Shown piece after piece: positions 1-8,888 of a DNA stretch of 64,000 bases; position 1 is the stretch's first letter, and each line of letters opens with the position of its first letter. The stretch spans positions 1 through 64,000 of the forward strand of contig NZ_NIWU01000010.1 of the NCBI RefSeq assembly GCF_002236105.1, given 5' to 3'. The stretch comes from Pseudomonas umsongensis. GTDB taxonomy: Bacteria > Pseudomonadota > Gammaproteobacteria > Pseudomonadales > Pseudomonadaceae. Under the pieces are notes generated by a model. The model was given only the letters and a program-made list of their open reading frames with translations. It was not told the origin of the DNA and searched no databases. A program made the position numbers and the translations under genes.

Positions 1-2
1 TA

Positions 3-71
3 CTGGGACGGGTTGATGAACGAGACGCTAAGGATGGTTATCTGACGCTCAAAGTAATCAAAAATAAGTGA
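3..71 (+). CDS. 3' end of an unidentified gene (partial)
   Basis: An open frame enters from the left edge and ends at the TGA at 69-71. Its last residues read LGRVDERDAKDGYLTLKVIK then NK. A second frame also ends nearby (TGA at 43-45), so the frame is not certain. The tail lies directly beside a high-copy Pseudomonas intergenic repeat. I do not recognise the family from 22 residues. Confidence 0.3.
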   Translation: MGRVDERDAKDGYLTLKVIKNK

Positions 72-119
72 TCAGGTGTTACCCATGTGCCTGAACTTTA
101 CTGTTACCTATGTGGTTGT

Positions 120-690
120 TCCATTCTGCCCCACCACTCGGTGCCTCGCTAGGGCTCGGCATGCCCTCACTCCGGCATTGCTCCGTGGGTCGCCGCGATG
201 GGCCATCCCTGGCCCAGCGCGGCTAAACCTGCGTCCTGCCGGTTTACCCACTGCGCAATGCCTGCGTTCGGCCATCGTGGTTTAACGGGGCGCCCACGAT
301 CAAAAACAAAAGCGAGGCGGCCTTAAAGCCGACCTGACTTCAAGTGAGCACGTACCCCTGTAGGAGCGATGCTTGCTCGCGATGGACGTCAACGATAACG
401 CGCCCTGTCTGAAGGATCGCGTTGTCTGGACGCTCATCGCCAGCAGGCTGGCTCACACAGGGGATCGCGGACAAGCCTGCAATTAGGTCGGCTGTCAGGC
501 CGCCTCGCTTTGGTTTTTAATTTGGTTTTTGATTTTCTTGCCCCATCGAGAGGCTTCGTTCCGGTTCTGCGCAGTGGGTAAACCGGCATGGATGCCGGTT
601 TAGCCGCGCTGGGCCAAGGATGGCCCAGCGCGGCGACCCACGGAGCAGGACCGGAGCGAGGCACCGAACGCCAGGGGCAAGAGCCCTTGG
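120..690. repeat. Composite inverted repeat with REP pair in the middle
   Basis: The segment about 130-330 and the segment about 505-675 are imperfect inverted copies of one sequence. Both contain the blocks GGGTAAACCGGCA, TTTAGCCGCGCTGGGCC and GGCGACCCACGGAGCA, on opposite strands. A REP pair (360-461) lies between them. The right part continues (690-770) with GTGACTCGCCGCAAGGGCGA, which I know from memory as part of a high-copy intergenic element of P. fluorescens-type genomes. Small open frames inside (for example 76-285 and 434-664) look like by-products of the repeat and are not annotated. Confidence 0.65.
360..461. repeat. REP pair (REPIN-like)
   Basis: GTAGGAGCGATGCTTGCTCG at 360-379 faces an inverted, degenerate copy around 431-461 (CATCGCCAGCAGGCTGGCTC). 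This arrangement of two inverted REP sequences with a short spacer is typical of Pseudomonas REPINs. Confidence 0.6.
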
Positions 691-987
691 TTACTTAGGG
701 CCGGGCGGCGTTCCGTTTTTCCAAGTGACTCGCCGCAAGGGCGAAACCATAGGTGGCCGTTACCGCAGAATTGGATATGTACACCTGAAAGATTAGCTCC
801 AGCTGTCAGGACGCCTTCGCCGGCAAACCTGGCTCCTACAAAAAATCTTTCCCGCGCGTTGTGTCGGAAGCTCGATCTTTGCTCTTTAGGTAACAGTCCT
901 TTCATGAATCCGCTCTTTTTCCTTTCCCTCAAGCCCCTTATCTTTGCCCGCACCAAACAGCACTTGCCAAGCAAGAAGGTTTAAAAG

Positions 988-1209
988 ATGTCCAACAGTA
1001 TGGGTATTGCCAGCGCTTTCGTTCTGTCTTCTCTGTTCCTGTCTCCGTTCGCCATGGCCGAAGAGTCACAGGCCTTCGTCGCACAAAATACCGCCCGGGC
1101 GGCAGCCTACGAAGAGCACCAGATCGAGATGACCGCCAAAGCCCAGGAGGCCACCCAAGCCCCACAAGCGTCGAGCGTCCAGGCCAAGCAGGCTGAGAAA
1201 GACAGCTGA
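988..1209 (+). CDS. Small secreted hypothetical protein
   Basis: The product is 73 residues. The first 23 residues form a clear Sec signal peptide: a short polar N-terminus, a hydrophobic stretch (IASAFVLSSLFLSPF) and an AMA cleavage site before EESQ. The mature part is only about 50 residues, rich in Ala, Gln, Glu and Lys, has no cysteine and is probably helical or disordered. The ATG is preceded by AAGAAGGTT at a sensible distance. A clean terminator follows at 1278, so it is probably a single-gene unit. I recognise no family, and periplasmic location is an inference from the signal peptide. Confidence 0.65.
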   Translation: MSNSMGIASAFVLSSLFLSPFAMAEESQAFVAQNTARAAAYEEHQIEMTAKAQEATQAPQASSVQAKQAEKDS

Positions 1210-1277
1210 TCGCCGCTCACCGCTCCAGTTTCCCTCGACACTTTTCAACGGCTCTTCCCATTGAAAAGTTGTCTTCA

Positions 1278-1304
1278 AAGCCGCTGCTGTCAGCGGCTTT
1301 TTTT
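1278..1304 (+). terminator. Rho-independent terminator
   Basis: Stem AAAGCCGCTG/CAGCGGCTTT with a CTGT loop, followed by a T run. It ends the small secreted-protein gene and separates it from the porin gene. Confidence 0.85.
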
Positions 1305-1408
1305 CGTTGTGGTTTTTGCCACCCGCCGCGTCCTTTTTTCGCCAACAAGACACCTCTGCGACTGCAGGAAAAGTGCTGTTCCCCGCTGACCCAGGAGCTT
1401 TACCCCCC

Positions 1409-2728
1409 GTGCGTTTCCCACTCAGTTCACCTGCGCTGTTCGTTGCAATCGCTGCAACGATGACGGCCAATGCTCACGCCACCGACAATTCAGCTGCCCA
1501 AGGTTTCGCCGAAGACGCCAGCCTCACCCTCAACGCGCGCAACTACTACATGAACCGCAATCGCCAGCAGCAGGCCGATGACAATATTGAATGGGGCCAG
1601 GGTTTCCTGGGCATCTTCGAATCGGGCTTCACTGAAGGCAGCGTCGGGTTCGGCTTCGACGCACATGCCATGCTTGGGCTCAAGCTCGACGGTGGTGGCG
1701 GCACGGACAATTCGAGCATCCTGCCGGTCAGCGATGGCAACGGCAAGGCACCGGGCTCGTTCTCCACCGCAGGCGGCACCCTGAAAATGCGTGCCTTCGA
1801 TACCGAATTGAAGGCCGGTGACCTGTTTCTCGCCAATCCGGTGATTGCCGGCGGTGAGACCCGCATGTTGCCGCAGACCTTTCGCGGGGTCAGCCTGACC
1901 AACCACAGCTTCGACGGCTGGCTGATAGAGGGTGGGCAAGCGAGCTTCACCAAGCCGTATAACCAAAGTGGCCATACCCGTATCGGCACGTCCTACGGCA
2001 CCTTGGCCGAAGGTGACGAGAGCCGGCATCTCAACTGGGCAGGCGTGGCCTGGAGCGGTCTGCCCGGCTTGAGCAGCAGCCTGTATGCCGCCGAGCTCAA
2101 GGACATTTGGAACCAGTACTACTACGACCTCGATTACACCTATGCGCTCAACGAGGTGGTCAGCCTCAACCCAGGCCTGCACTTCTATCACACGCAAGAC
2201 ACCGGTGACGCGCTGCTCGGCCACATCGACAACAACACCTACAGCCTGCATTTCACCCTCGGCATCGGCAATCACAGCGTCACCACTGCTTACCAGCGAG
2301 TCAATGGCAACACCCCATTCGACTACATCAGCCAGGGCGATAGCGTCTTCCTCGACAACTCCCAGCAATACTCGGACTTCAACGGCCCCAACGAACGCTC
2401 ATGGAAACTCAAGTACGCCTATGACTTTGTCGGACTCGGCCTGCCGGGACTGACCTCCGCGCTGTCCTACTCCCGAGGCAAGCTGGACCTGACCAAAGTC
2501 GATCCAGACAGCCCAGGGTACAGCGCTTGGTATAGCGCCGACGGCAAAAACGCCAGGCACTGGGAGCGCGACATCGAACTCAAGTACGTGGTCCAGGCTG
2601 GCCAGGCGAAAAACCTTGCCCTACGCCTGCAATGGGCAACGAACCGGGGTGGCAACGGTTATGGCGCACTGGATCAGGACACTGACGAATACCGGGTGAT
2701 TTTCGACTACCCGCTCAATGTCTTCTAA
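1409..2728 (+). CDS. OprD-family outer-membrane porin
   Basis: A substrate-specific outer-membrane channel of the Pseudomonas OprD family, 439 residues with the chosen start. The mature chain begins with the family pattern GFAEDASLTLNARNYYMNR and continues as alternating beta strands with YGTL, YYYDLDYTYAL and ERDIELKYVVQ. It ends EYRVIFDYPLNVF with a terminal Phe, as expected for BAM-inserted barrels. The start chosen is GTG at 1409. It has AGGAGC 10 bases upstream and gives a normal signal peptide (VRFPLSSPALFVAIAATMTA, then NAHA). The longer ATG frame at 1307 overlaps the preceding terminator and would spoil the signal sequence. The substrate cannot be read from sequence; family members take up basic amino acids, aromatic acids or other small carboxylates. 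Confidence 0.88.
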   Translation: MRFPLSSPALFVAIAATMTANAHATDNSAAQGFAEDASLTLNARNYYMNRNRQQQADDNIEWGQGFLGIFESGFTEGSVGFGFDAHAMLGLKLDGGGGTDNSSILPVSDGNGKAPGSFSTAGGTLKMRAFDTELKAGDLFLANPVIAGGETRMLPQTFRGVSLTNHSFDGWLIEGGQASFTKPYNQSGHTRIGTSYGTLAEGDESRHLNWAGVAWSGLPGLSSSLYAAELKDIWNQYYYDLDYTYALNEVVSLNPGLHFYHTQDTGDALLGHIDNNTYSLHFTLGIGNHSVTTAYQRVNGNTPFDYISQGDSVFLDNSQQYSDFNGPNERSWKLKYAYDFVGLGLPGLTSALSYSRGKLDLTKVDPDSPGYSAWYSADGKNARHWERDIELKYVVQAGQAKNLALRLQWATNRGGNGYGALDQDTDEYRVIFDYPLNVF

Positions 2729-2740
2729 GCTTCAGTAAAC

Positions 2741-2772
2741 AAAAGGCCGGCACGTTTTGCTGGCCTTTTTTT
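2741..2772 (+). terminator. Rho-independent terminator of the porin gene
   Basis: AAAAGGCC and GGCCTTTTTTT arms around a GC-containing stem, ending in a long T run just after the porin stop codon. Confidence 0.85.
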
Positions 2773-2875
2773 ATCCGGAGTGCGCAGGGAGGCGGTGGAT
2801 ATGACGGGTGTCCGGGACGCTGCCCGATTCTTGTAAAAGAATGTTCCCGACGCCTAGACAGCAGAAGCCAGAACC

Positions 2876-4369
2876 ATGAGCGAGCGCAGCGCGACATTTC
2901 ACCCCACAACCCCATCCACGCGTTCCGAGCGATTGGTGATTGTCGGCAGCGTCTTGATGGTGATTGCCATCCTCGGCATCGTGGCGTTCCTGCTGGTGCG
3001 TGAACGCGCCAATGCCGAACTGTCAGCCAGTCGCTCCGCGGCCAACATTGTGCAATTGATCGAAGCCGACGTCCTGCGCAACATCGAGCTCTATGACGTC
3101 TCCTTGCTCGGCTTGATCGCGGCCTCGCGTCGTGAAGACCTCATGCACGTTTCCCCGCAGATCCGTCACCTGGCCTTGTTCGATCGCGCCACCGCGGCAC
3201 CGTACAAGGGTGACATCCTGTTGCTCGACCAGCAGGGCAACGTAGTCGCCGACTCGGCTTCGCGAGAACCGATGAAAGGTAACTTTGCCGACCGCGAGTA
3301 CTTCCAGTCCCACGTGAACAACAGCGACCCGGGCATGTTCATCAGCCGTCCTTTTCGGTCCCGGTTGGCCAACAACGAATGGCGCATCAGCTTCAGCCGC
3401 CGGATCAGTGGCGCCCAGGGCGAGTTCCTTGGAGTCGCCGAAGCGGCCATGCGCCTGAGCTACTTCGAACAGCTGTTCAACAGCCTGAACATCGGTCCTG
3501 ACAGCTCGATCAGCCTGATCAACAAGGATGGAATTCTCCTAGCCCAAGTCCCTCGCCTGGGCGAAGACCTGACCGGCTCGGACTTCAGCAGTCGCCCCAA
3601 CTTCCAGCGCATCGTCAAGGAAGGCAACGGCAGCTTCAGCAGTGTCTCGAGTCGCTACCAGGATCAACGGCTCTACACCTTTTCCCAGGTTGGCAATCTG
3701 CCGCTGATTGTCATCGTGGCGCTGTCGGGCGCGGAAGTGTTTGCTTCCTGGCAACGCACGGCGCTGGTGGTCAGCCTGGCCACGATTGCCCTGTGTGCGT
3801 GCCTGCTGTGGCTGACCTGGTTGCTCTGCCGCGAACTGCGCCTGCGCCACCATGCCGAACTGGAACTGGCGCAACTGGCCGCCACCGACGCCTTGACCGG
3901 TCTGGCGAACCGCCGCACGCTGGACCAGACGTTGCGTCATGAGTGGTTTCGCGCCCAGCGTTCCGGCAAGCCATTGTCGCTGCTGATGATCGACGCCGAT
4001 CACTTCAAGGCCTTCAACGATCGTCACGGCCATCAAGCCGGCGATGAGGCCTTGCGCGCAGTGGCCAATGTGTTGCGCACCCACGTAAGGCGGCCTGCCG
4101 ACCTGGTCGCGCGCTACGGAGGCGAGGAGTTTTCGGTGGTCCTGCCGGAAACCGATATGGCGGGCGCGCAACAGATCGCCGAGCGCATTCGAGAGGCCGT
4201 CGAGCAGCTACCGCCGATCGACGGGACCGACTCGCCAATTACCGTGAGCATTGGCATCAGCACCTGGAACGCCTGCTCCGACATCAACCTGGAGGTGCTG
4301 ATGTTCGCCGCGGACAAAGCGTTGTATCAAGCCAAGGAGACCGGGCGCAATCGGGTAGTAGCCTTGTAG
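2876..4369 (+). CDS. Membrane diguanylate cyclase with periplasmic Cache-like sensor
   Basis: Synthesises cyclic di-GMP. The 497-residue protein has a first membrane helix at about 20-42, a periplasmic region to about 300 that resembles double-Cache/PDC sensors (DREYFQSHVNN, ISFSRRI, GVAEAAMRLSYFEQL), a second helix at about 305-330, and a GGDEF domain. The active-site motif is GGEEF at 415-419. The inhibitory site RxxD is present as RPAD at 406-409, exactly five residues upstream, so product feedback inhibition is expected. No EAL domain is present. It is a single gene that converges on lpxC. The ligand of the sensor is unknown. Confidence 0.93.
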   Translation: MSERSATFHPTTPSTRSERLVIVGSVLMVIAILGIVAFLLVRERANAELSASRSAANIVQLIEADVLRNIELYDVSLLGLIAASRREDLMHVSPQIRHLALFDRATAAPYKGDILLLDQQGNVVADSASREPMKGNFADREYFQSHVNNSDPGMFISRPFRSRLANNEWRISFSRRISGAQGEFLGVAEAAMRLSYFEQLFNSLNIGPDSSISLINKDGILLAQVPRLGEDLTGSDFSSRPNFQRIVKEGNGSFSSVSSRYQDQRLYTFSQVGNLPLIVIVALSGAEVFASWQRTALVVSLATIALCACLLWLTWLLCRELRLRHHAELELAQLAATDALTGLANRRTLDQTLRHEWFRAQRSGKPLSLLMIDADHFKAFNDRHGHQAGDEALRAVANVLRTHVRRPADLVARYGGEEFSVVLPETDMAGAQQIAERIREAVEQLPPIDGTDSPITVSIGISTWNACSDINLEVLMFAADKALYQAKETGRNRVVAL

Positions 4370-4396
4370 TGGATGGCGATGAACATTCGCACACAT

Positions 4397-4425
4397 AAAA
4401 AAAGGCCACCCGAAGGCAGCCTTTA
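4397..4425 (-). terminator. Terminator of the dcw cluster (after lpxC)
   Basis: On the minus strand AAGGCTGCC and GGTGGCCTT pair around a TTCG tetraloop, followed by seven T residues. It lies between the convergent diguanylate cyclase gene and lpxC. Confidence 0.85.
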
Positions 4426-4446
4426 AAAACTAGAGAGGTTTTTTAC

Positions 4447-5358
4447 TTACACGGCCGCTACAGGGCGCATGTAAGAGATCGGTGCGGTGCTGGCGTCTTC
4501 GAACGTCACGACTTCCCAGGCATCTGTCTGCTCAATCAACTTGCGCAGCAGCTGGTTGTTCAGTGCGTGGCCGGACTTGAAGCCCTTGAACTCACCAATC
4601 AGGCTATTGCCCAGCAGGTAGAGGTCACCAATTGCATCGAGGATCTTGTGTTTCACGAATTCGTCTTCGTAGCGAAGGCCGTCTTCGTTCAATACACCAT
4701 CAGCGTCGACCACAATAGCGTTTTCAACACTGCCGCCGAGTGCGAGGTTGTGCTTGCGCAGGTACTCGATGTCACTCATGAAACCAAAGGTACGGGCGCG
4801 GCTGACTTCTTTTACGAACGAAGTGCTGGAAAAATCCACGCTTGCACTTTGTGTGCGGTCACGGAAAACCGGGTGATCGAAATCGATCTCGAAACTCACC
4901 TTGAAACCTTCGAAAGGGACGAAAGTGGCGCGCTTGTCGCCGTCTTCCACAGTCACTTCACGCAGGATGCGGATGAACTTCTTGGCGGCGTCCTGCTCTT
5001 CCAGGCCAGCCGACTGAATCAGGAATACGAAAGGTCCAGCGCTGCCATCCATGATCGGGACTTCGGACGCGGAGAGCTCGACGTAGGCGTTATCGATGCC
5101 CAGGCCAGCCATGGCCGAGAGCAAGTGCTCCACCGTATCCACTTTGACGTCACCGTTGACCAGCGTGGTCGACATGGTGGTTTCGCCAACGTTTTCTGCG
5201 CGTGCAGGGATCTGCACCACGGGATCGAGGTCGGCACGACAAAACACAATGCCGGTGTCGATCGGCGCAGGCTTGAGGGTCAGGTATACCTTCTCCCCGG
5301 AGTGCAGACCTACACCTGTGGCACGGATAATATTTTTCAGTGTGCGTTGTTTAATCAT
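4447..5358 (-). CDS. lpxC: UDP-3-O-acyl-N-acetylglucosamine deacetylase
   Basis: Catalyses the committed step of lipid A synthesis, a Zn2+-dependent deacetylation. The 303 residues match the usual family length. The TVEHLLSAMAGLGIDN stretch carries one zinc histidine, and KHKILDAIGDLYLLGN carries the second zinc histidine and the aspartate. The N-terminus MIKQRTLKNIIRATGVGLHS is typical. It is the last gene of the dcw cluster, 112 bases after ftsZ. The intergenic stretch may hold its own promoter (TATCAT at about 5414), but this is weakly supported. Confidence 0.98.
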   Translation of the reverse strand: MIKQRTLKNIIRATGVGLHSGEKVYLTLKPAPIDTGIVFCRADLDPVVQIPARAENVGETTMSTTLVNGDVKVDTVEHLLSAMAGLGIDNAYVELSASEVPIMDGSAGPFVFLIQSAGLEEQDAAKKFIRILREVTVEDGDKRATFVPFEGFKVSFEIDFDHPVFRDRTQSASVDFSSTSFVKEVSRARTFGFMSDIEYLRKHNLALGGSVENAIVVDADGVLNEDGLRYEDEFVKHKILDAIGDLYLLGNSLIGEFKGFKSGHALNNQLLRKLIEQTDAWEVVTFEDASTAPISYMRPVAAV

Positions 5359-5470
5359 GGCTTGGGCCGCTTCAGCGCAAATTGCGAACTGGTATCAACA
5401 AAGGCTGGCGATGATAGCAGACCACGCCTTTGCTGAACACCAATCACCTTCATAGCCCTGATACATTTCA

Positions 5471-6664
5471 TCAATCGGCCTGACGACGCAGGAATGCCGG
5501 GATGTCCAGGTAGTCCAGATCATCTTGCGGATTCATCTTCGCGGCAGTCGCAGCACCGGCCTGGGCCTGGTTGCGCATGACGGTCGGACGGTCCAGGTCA
5601 CGGTAGTTCACCGCTGGAGCGTCCTGACGAACAGGGGCCTGTTGTTGCGGCTGGGAAGCCATCGACGTGTGGACGGTATTGTCGATGATCTTCACCGGCT
5701 TCTCGATTTTAGCGCCCAAACCGGTCGCAACGACAGTCACGTGCAGCTCGTCGCGCATGTCTGGATCGATAACGGTACCGACCTTGACCATGGCGTGCTC
5801 GGAAGCGAAGGCTTCGATGATGCTACCCACGTCGGAGTACTCACCCAGGGACAGGTCAGGACCGGCGGTGATGTTCACCAGGATGCCGCGTGCACCTTGC
5901 AGGTTCACGTCTTCGAGCAACGGGTTGCGAATGGCCGCTTCGGTAGCCTCGCGTGCACGGTTCGGACCGCTGGCGCAGCCAGTGCCCATCATCGCCATGC
6001 CCATTTCGCTCATCACGGTACGTACGTCGGCAAAGTCGACGTTGATCATGCCCGGACGCTTGATGATGTCGGAGATACCGCGAACGGCACCGGCCAGTAC
6101 ATCGTCAGCCTTGGCGAAAGCCGACAAGAGGCTGGCGTCCTTACCGAGGATGGTCAGCAGCTTCTCGTTCGGAATGGTGATCAACGAGTCGACGCTTTCC
6201 GACAGCAGGCGGATGCCTTCATCGGCGATCTGCATGCGCTTGCGACCTTCGAACGGGAACGGACGAGTCACCACCGCAACGGTGAGAATCCCCATTTCCT
6301 TGGCCACTTCGGCAATGATTGGCGCAGCACCGGTACCGGTACCACCGCCCATGCCAGTGGTGATGAACACCATGTTGGTGCCCTGCAGGACTTCGGCAAT
6401 GCGCTCACGATCTTCGAGAGCGGCCTGACGACCTACTTCAGGGTTGGCACCCGCGCCCAGGCCTTTGGTCACGCCGGTACCCAGTTGCAGGATGGTCCGC
6501 GCGCCAATGCTCTTGAGCGCCTGGGCATCAGTGTTGGCGCAGATGAACTCAACGCCTTCAATGTTGCTCTTGACCATGTGATTCACGGCGTTGCCACCGC
6601 CACCGCCGACACCGATAACTTTAATAACCGGGCTTGCGGGGATGTTGTCTACGAGTTCGAACAT
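5471..6664 (-). CDS. ftsZ: Cell division GTPase FtsZ
   Basis: The tubulin homologue that forms the Z ring. It is 397 residues. The GTP-binding signature GGGTGTGAAPIIAEVAKE and the N-terminal GVGGGGGNAVNHM are intact. The C-terminal tail ends DYLDIPAFLRRQAD, the conserved peptide bound by FtsA and ZipA. Between core and tail is a Gln/Ala-rich linker. A strong Shine-Dalgarno sequence (AAAGGAGAGGG) precedes the ATG. It follows ftsA by 78 bases; in related bacteria extra ftsZ promoters lie within ftsA and ftsQ. Confidence 0.99.
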   Translation of the reverse strand: MFELVDNIPASPVIKVIGVGGGGGNAVNHMVKSNIEGVEFICANTDAQALKSIGARTILQLGTGVTKGLGAGANPEVGRQAALEDRERIAEVLQGTNMVFITTGMGGGTGTGAAPIIAEVAKEMGILTVAVVTRPFPFEGRKRMQIADEGIRLLSESVDSLITIPNEKLLTILGKDASLLSAFAKADDVLAGAVRGISDIIKRPGMINVDFADVRTVMSEMGMAMMGTGCASGPNRAREATEAAIRNPLLEDVNLQGARGILVNITAGPDLSLGEYSDVGSIIEAFASEHAMVKVGTVIDPDMRDELHVTVVATGLGAKIEKPVKIIDNTVHTSMASQPQQQAPVRQDAPAVNYRDLDRPTVMRNQAQAGAATAAKMNPQDDLDYLDIPAFLRRQAD

Positions 6665-6742
6665 TTTCCCTCTCCTTTACGTTCTCTAGTTTTTTCGCCT
6701 ACTGCCTGTATCTACAACGGTGTTGCGGTGCTGCGGTAAATC

Positions 6743-8002
6743 TTAGAAATTGCCCTGGACCCAGCTCTTGATGCGATCGAGCAAGGCACCTTTGGGTTCT
6801 TCGTTGCTGAAGCTGTCCCGGCTGCCGATACCCGAGAACGAGATGCCGTCGGATTGCTTCTGCAGGCCGTACATCAACAGGCCAACGCCCGTGGAATAGA
6901 TCGGGTTGCGCACCACGTCATCCAGGCCCTTGACGCCGTGGGGCACGCCCAGGCGCACCGGCATGTGGAAGATTTCCTCGGCCAGTTCAGTGGCGCCTTC
7001 CATCTTCGCGGTACCGCCAGTCAGCACGATGCCGGCCGGGATCAGGTCTTCGTAGCCACTGCGACGCAGCTCAGCCTGGATCAGCGTGAACAGTTCGTCG
7101 TAACGCGGCTCGACCACTTCGGCCAGGGCCTGGCGGGACAGCTCGCGCGGCGGACGGTCGCCGACGCTCGGGACCTTGATGGTTTCACCGGCGCCCGCCA
7201 GTTTGGCCAGGGCGCAGGCGTAGCGGATCTTGATTTCTTCGGCGTACTGGGTCGGAGTGCGCAACGCCATCGCGATGTCGTTGGTCACCTGGTCGCCCGC
7301 AATCGGGATCACCGCGGTGTGACGGATCGCGCCTTCGGTGAAGATCGCGATGTCGGTGGTGCCGCCACCGATGTCCACCAGGCACACGCCCAGCTCTTTC
7401 TCGTCGTCGGTCAGCACGGAATAAGCCGAAGCGAGTTGCTCGAGGATGATGTCGTCGATTTCCAGGCCGCAGCGACGCACACATTTTTCAATGTTCTGTG
7501 CGGCGTTGACGGCGCAGGTGACCACGTGGACCTTGGCTTCCAGGCGCACACCGGACATGCCCAGTGGCTCGCGGACGCCTTCCTGGTTATCGATCACGTA
7601 ATCCTGCGGCAAGGTGTGCAGCACCCGCTGGTCAGCCGGGATCGCCACGGCCTGGGCGGCGTCGAGTACGCGCTCAAGGTCGGCGGAGCTGACTTCGCGA
7701 TCACGAATTGCCACGATGCCGTGGGAGTTCAGGCTGCGGATATGGTTGCCCGCCACGCCGACAAACGCCGAGTGGATACGGCAGCCAGCCATCAGCTGCG
7801 CTTCTTCGATGGCGCGCTGGATCGACTGCACGGTGGACTCGATGTTCACCACCACGCCTTTCTTCAGGCCTCGGGACGGATGGGTGCCGATCCCGACGAT
7901 TTCCAGCGTGCCGTCGTCCGAGACCTCGCCGACCAGCGCCACCACCTTGGAGGTGCCGATATCGAGACCGACGATCATTTTGCCGCTTTGCACGTTTGCC
8001 AT
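6743..8002 (-). CDS. ftsA: Cell division protein FtsA
   Basis: An actin-like ATPase that tethers FtsZ to the membrane. It has 419 residues. The phosphate-binding motif VGLDIGTSKV is near the N-terminus, LVDIGGGTTDIAIF is the second phosphate motif, and GIVLTGGTAKMEG is the adenosine motif. The C-terminus LLDRIKSWVQGNF is an amphipathic membrane-targeting helix. It lies 15 bases after ftsQ, in the usual dcw order. Confidence 0.98.
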   Translation of the reverse strand: MANVQSGKMIVGLDIGTSKVVALVGEVSDDGTLEIVGIGTHPSRGLKKGVVVNIESTVQSIQRAIEEAQLMAGCRIHSAFVGVAGNHIRSLNSHGIVAIRDREVSSADLERVLDAAQAVAIPADQRVLHTLPQDYVIDNQEGVREPLGMSGVRLEAKVHVVTCAVNAAQNIEKCVRRCGLEIDDIILEQLASAYSVLTDDEKELGVCLVDIGGGTTDIAIFTEGAIRHTAVIPIAGDQVTNDIAMALRTPTQYAEEIKIRYACALAKLAGAGETIKVPSVGDRPPRELSRQALAEVVEPRYDELFTLIQAELRRSGYEDLIPAGIVLTGGTAKMEGATELAEEIFHMPVRLGVPHGVKGLDDVVRNPIYSTGVGLLMYGLQKQSDGISFSGIGSRDSFSNEEPKGALLDRIKSWVQGNF

Positions 8003-8017
8003 GGGGTCCTGCCTCTC

Positions 8018-8884
8018 TTAATTCTTCGCGACAGCGGGTTGGGCTGTCGTCGGCGCTACTGGTTCCCGCCAGCCAACAGCGAGGCCGTTGGCGTAGCGCA
8101 GATCGATGCGCGCAATGTTCGTAATCTGCTCTTTGAGCGTCTTGTCATAGATGGCAATGAAACGGCGCATCTTTTCCACCAGGTTGCCGCGTCCCAGCAG
8201 CAGTTCGATCCCGGGGCCGGCACTGCCAGGGCCGGTCGTCAGGAACCAGCTGCCTCGTTCACGCAACTCCAGGCGCGCAATCGAGAAGCCCAATGGCCTG
8301 AGCAACTGGCTCAGTACCTGATATTGCTGCATCACCTGCTGTTGGGCCCGCTGCGGACCAAACAACTGCGGCAAGTGTTCGTAGTTGGCCAACTCGCGCG
8401 GGGTGAACGCCTGCCCCTGGTTATTCAGCAGCGATTCGTCGCCCCAACGGGCCACCGGCAGTTGTTCTTCCAGGCGAATCACCACCTGATCCGGCCACAC
8501 CCTGCGCACTTCGGCGTGGGCAATCCATGGCATCGTTTCAAGCTCGGTGCGCATGCTCTCAAGGTCGATGGTGAAGAAGCTCGCCGCAACGAACGGGGCG
8601 ATTCGCTGCTGCACCGCTTGCTGGCTGATGTAGCTCAGGTCGCCCTGTACCGCGATCTTGGTGATCGGTCGATCGGCATACGGCAATAAACGCTGCGCGC
8701 CTTCATAAGTACCGAACCCCAACGCCACCAGCAGGACTGGCCAGAACAGCGCTTTGACAAAGCCAAAGTTGGCTTTCGGCAGGCGCGCGGACATCGGCTC
8801 TTTGGCCACCATTCGGCTGGCACCCCGCGGCACCGGCTTGCGACCGGGTGCGGTAGGCTGATGTCTCAACTGTGCGCCTTGCAT
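8018..8884 (-). CDS. ftsQ: Cell division protein FtsQ
   Basis: A bitopic divisome protein that joins FtsB and FtsL. With the ATG at 8884 it has 289 residues: a basic cytoplasmic N-terminus (MQGAQLRHQPTAPGRKPV), one membrane helix at about 43-62 (ALFWPVLLVALGFGTYEGA), a POTRA domain (ITKIAVQGDLSYISQQAVQQ onward) and the FtsQ beta domain. A longer frame upstream would run into ddlB. The chosen start sits only four bases beyond the ddlB stop, in keeping with translational coupling. Confidence 0.96.
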   Translation of the reverse strand: MQGAQLRHQPTAPGRKPVPRGASRMVAKEPMSARLPKANFGFVKALFWPVLLVALGFGTYEGAQRLLPYADRPITKIAVQGDLSYISQQAVQQRIAPFVAASFFTIDLESMRTELETMPWIAHAEVRRVWPDQVVIRLEEQLPVARWGDESLLNNQGQAFTPRELANYEHLPQLFGPQRAQQQVMQQYQVLSQLLRPLGFSIARLELRERGSWFLTTGPGSAGPGIELLLGRGNLVEKMRRFIAIYDKTLKEQITNIARIDLRYANGLAVGWREPVAPTTAQPAVAKN

Positions 8885-8888
8885 GGTC

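Noticed and set aside
76..285. 69-codon open frame at the left edge
   Set aside because: It lies entirely inside the composite repeat and has an inverted counterpart in the other arm; repeat sequence explains it.
1490..2368. Long minus-strand frame opposite the porin gene
   Set aside because: No homology and no Shine-Dalgarno; the plus-strand frame has signal peptide, family motifs and terminal Phe.
5359..5470. lpxC promoter
   Set aside because: TATCAT at about 5414 has no -35 at a good distance; left out as a separate feature.
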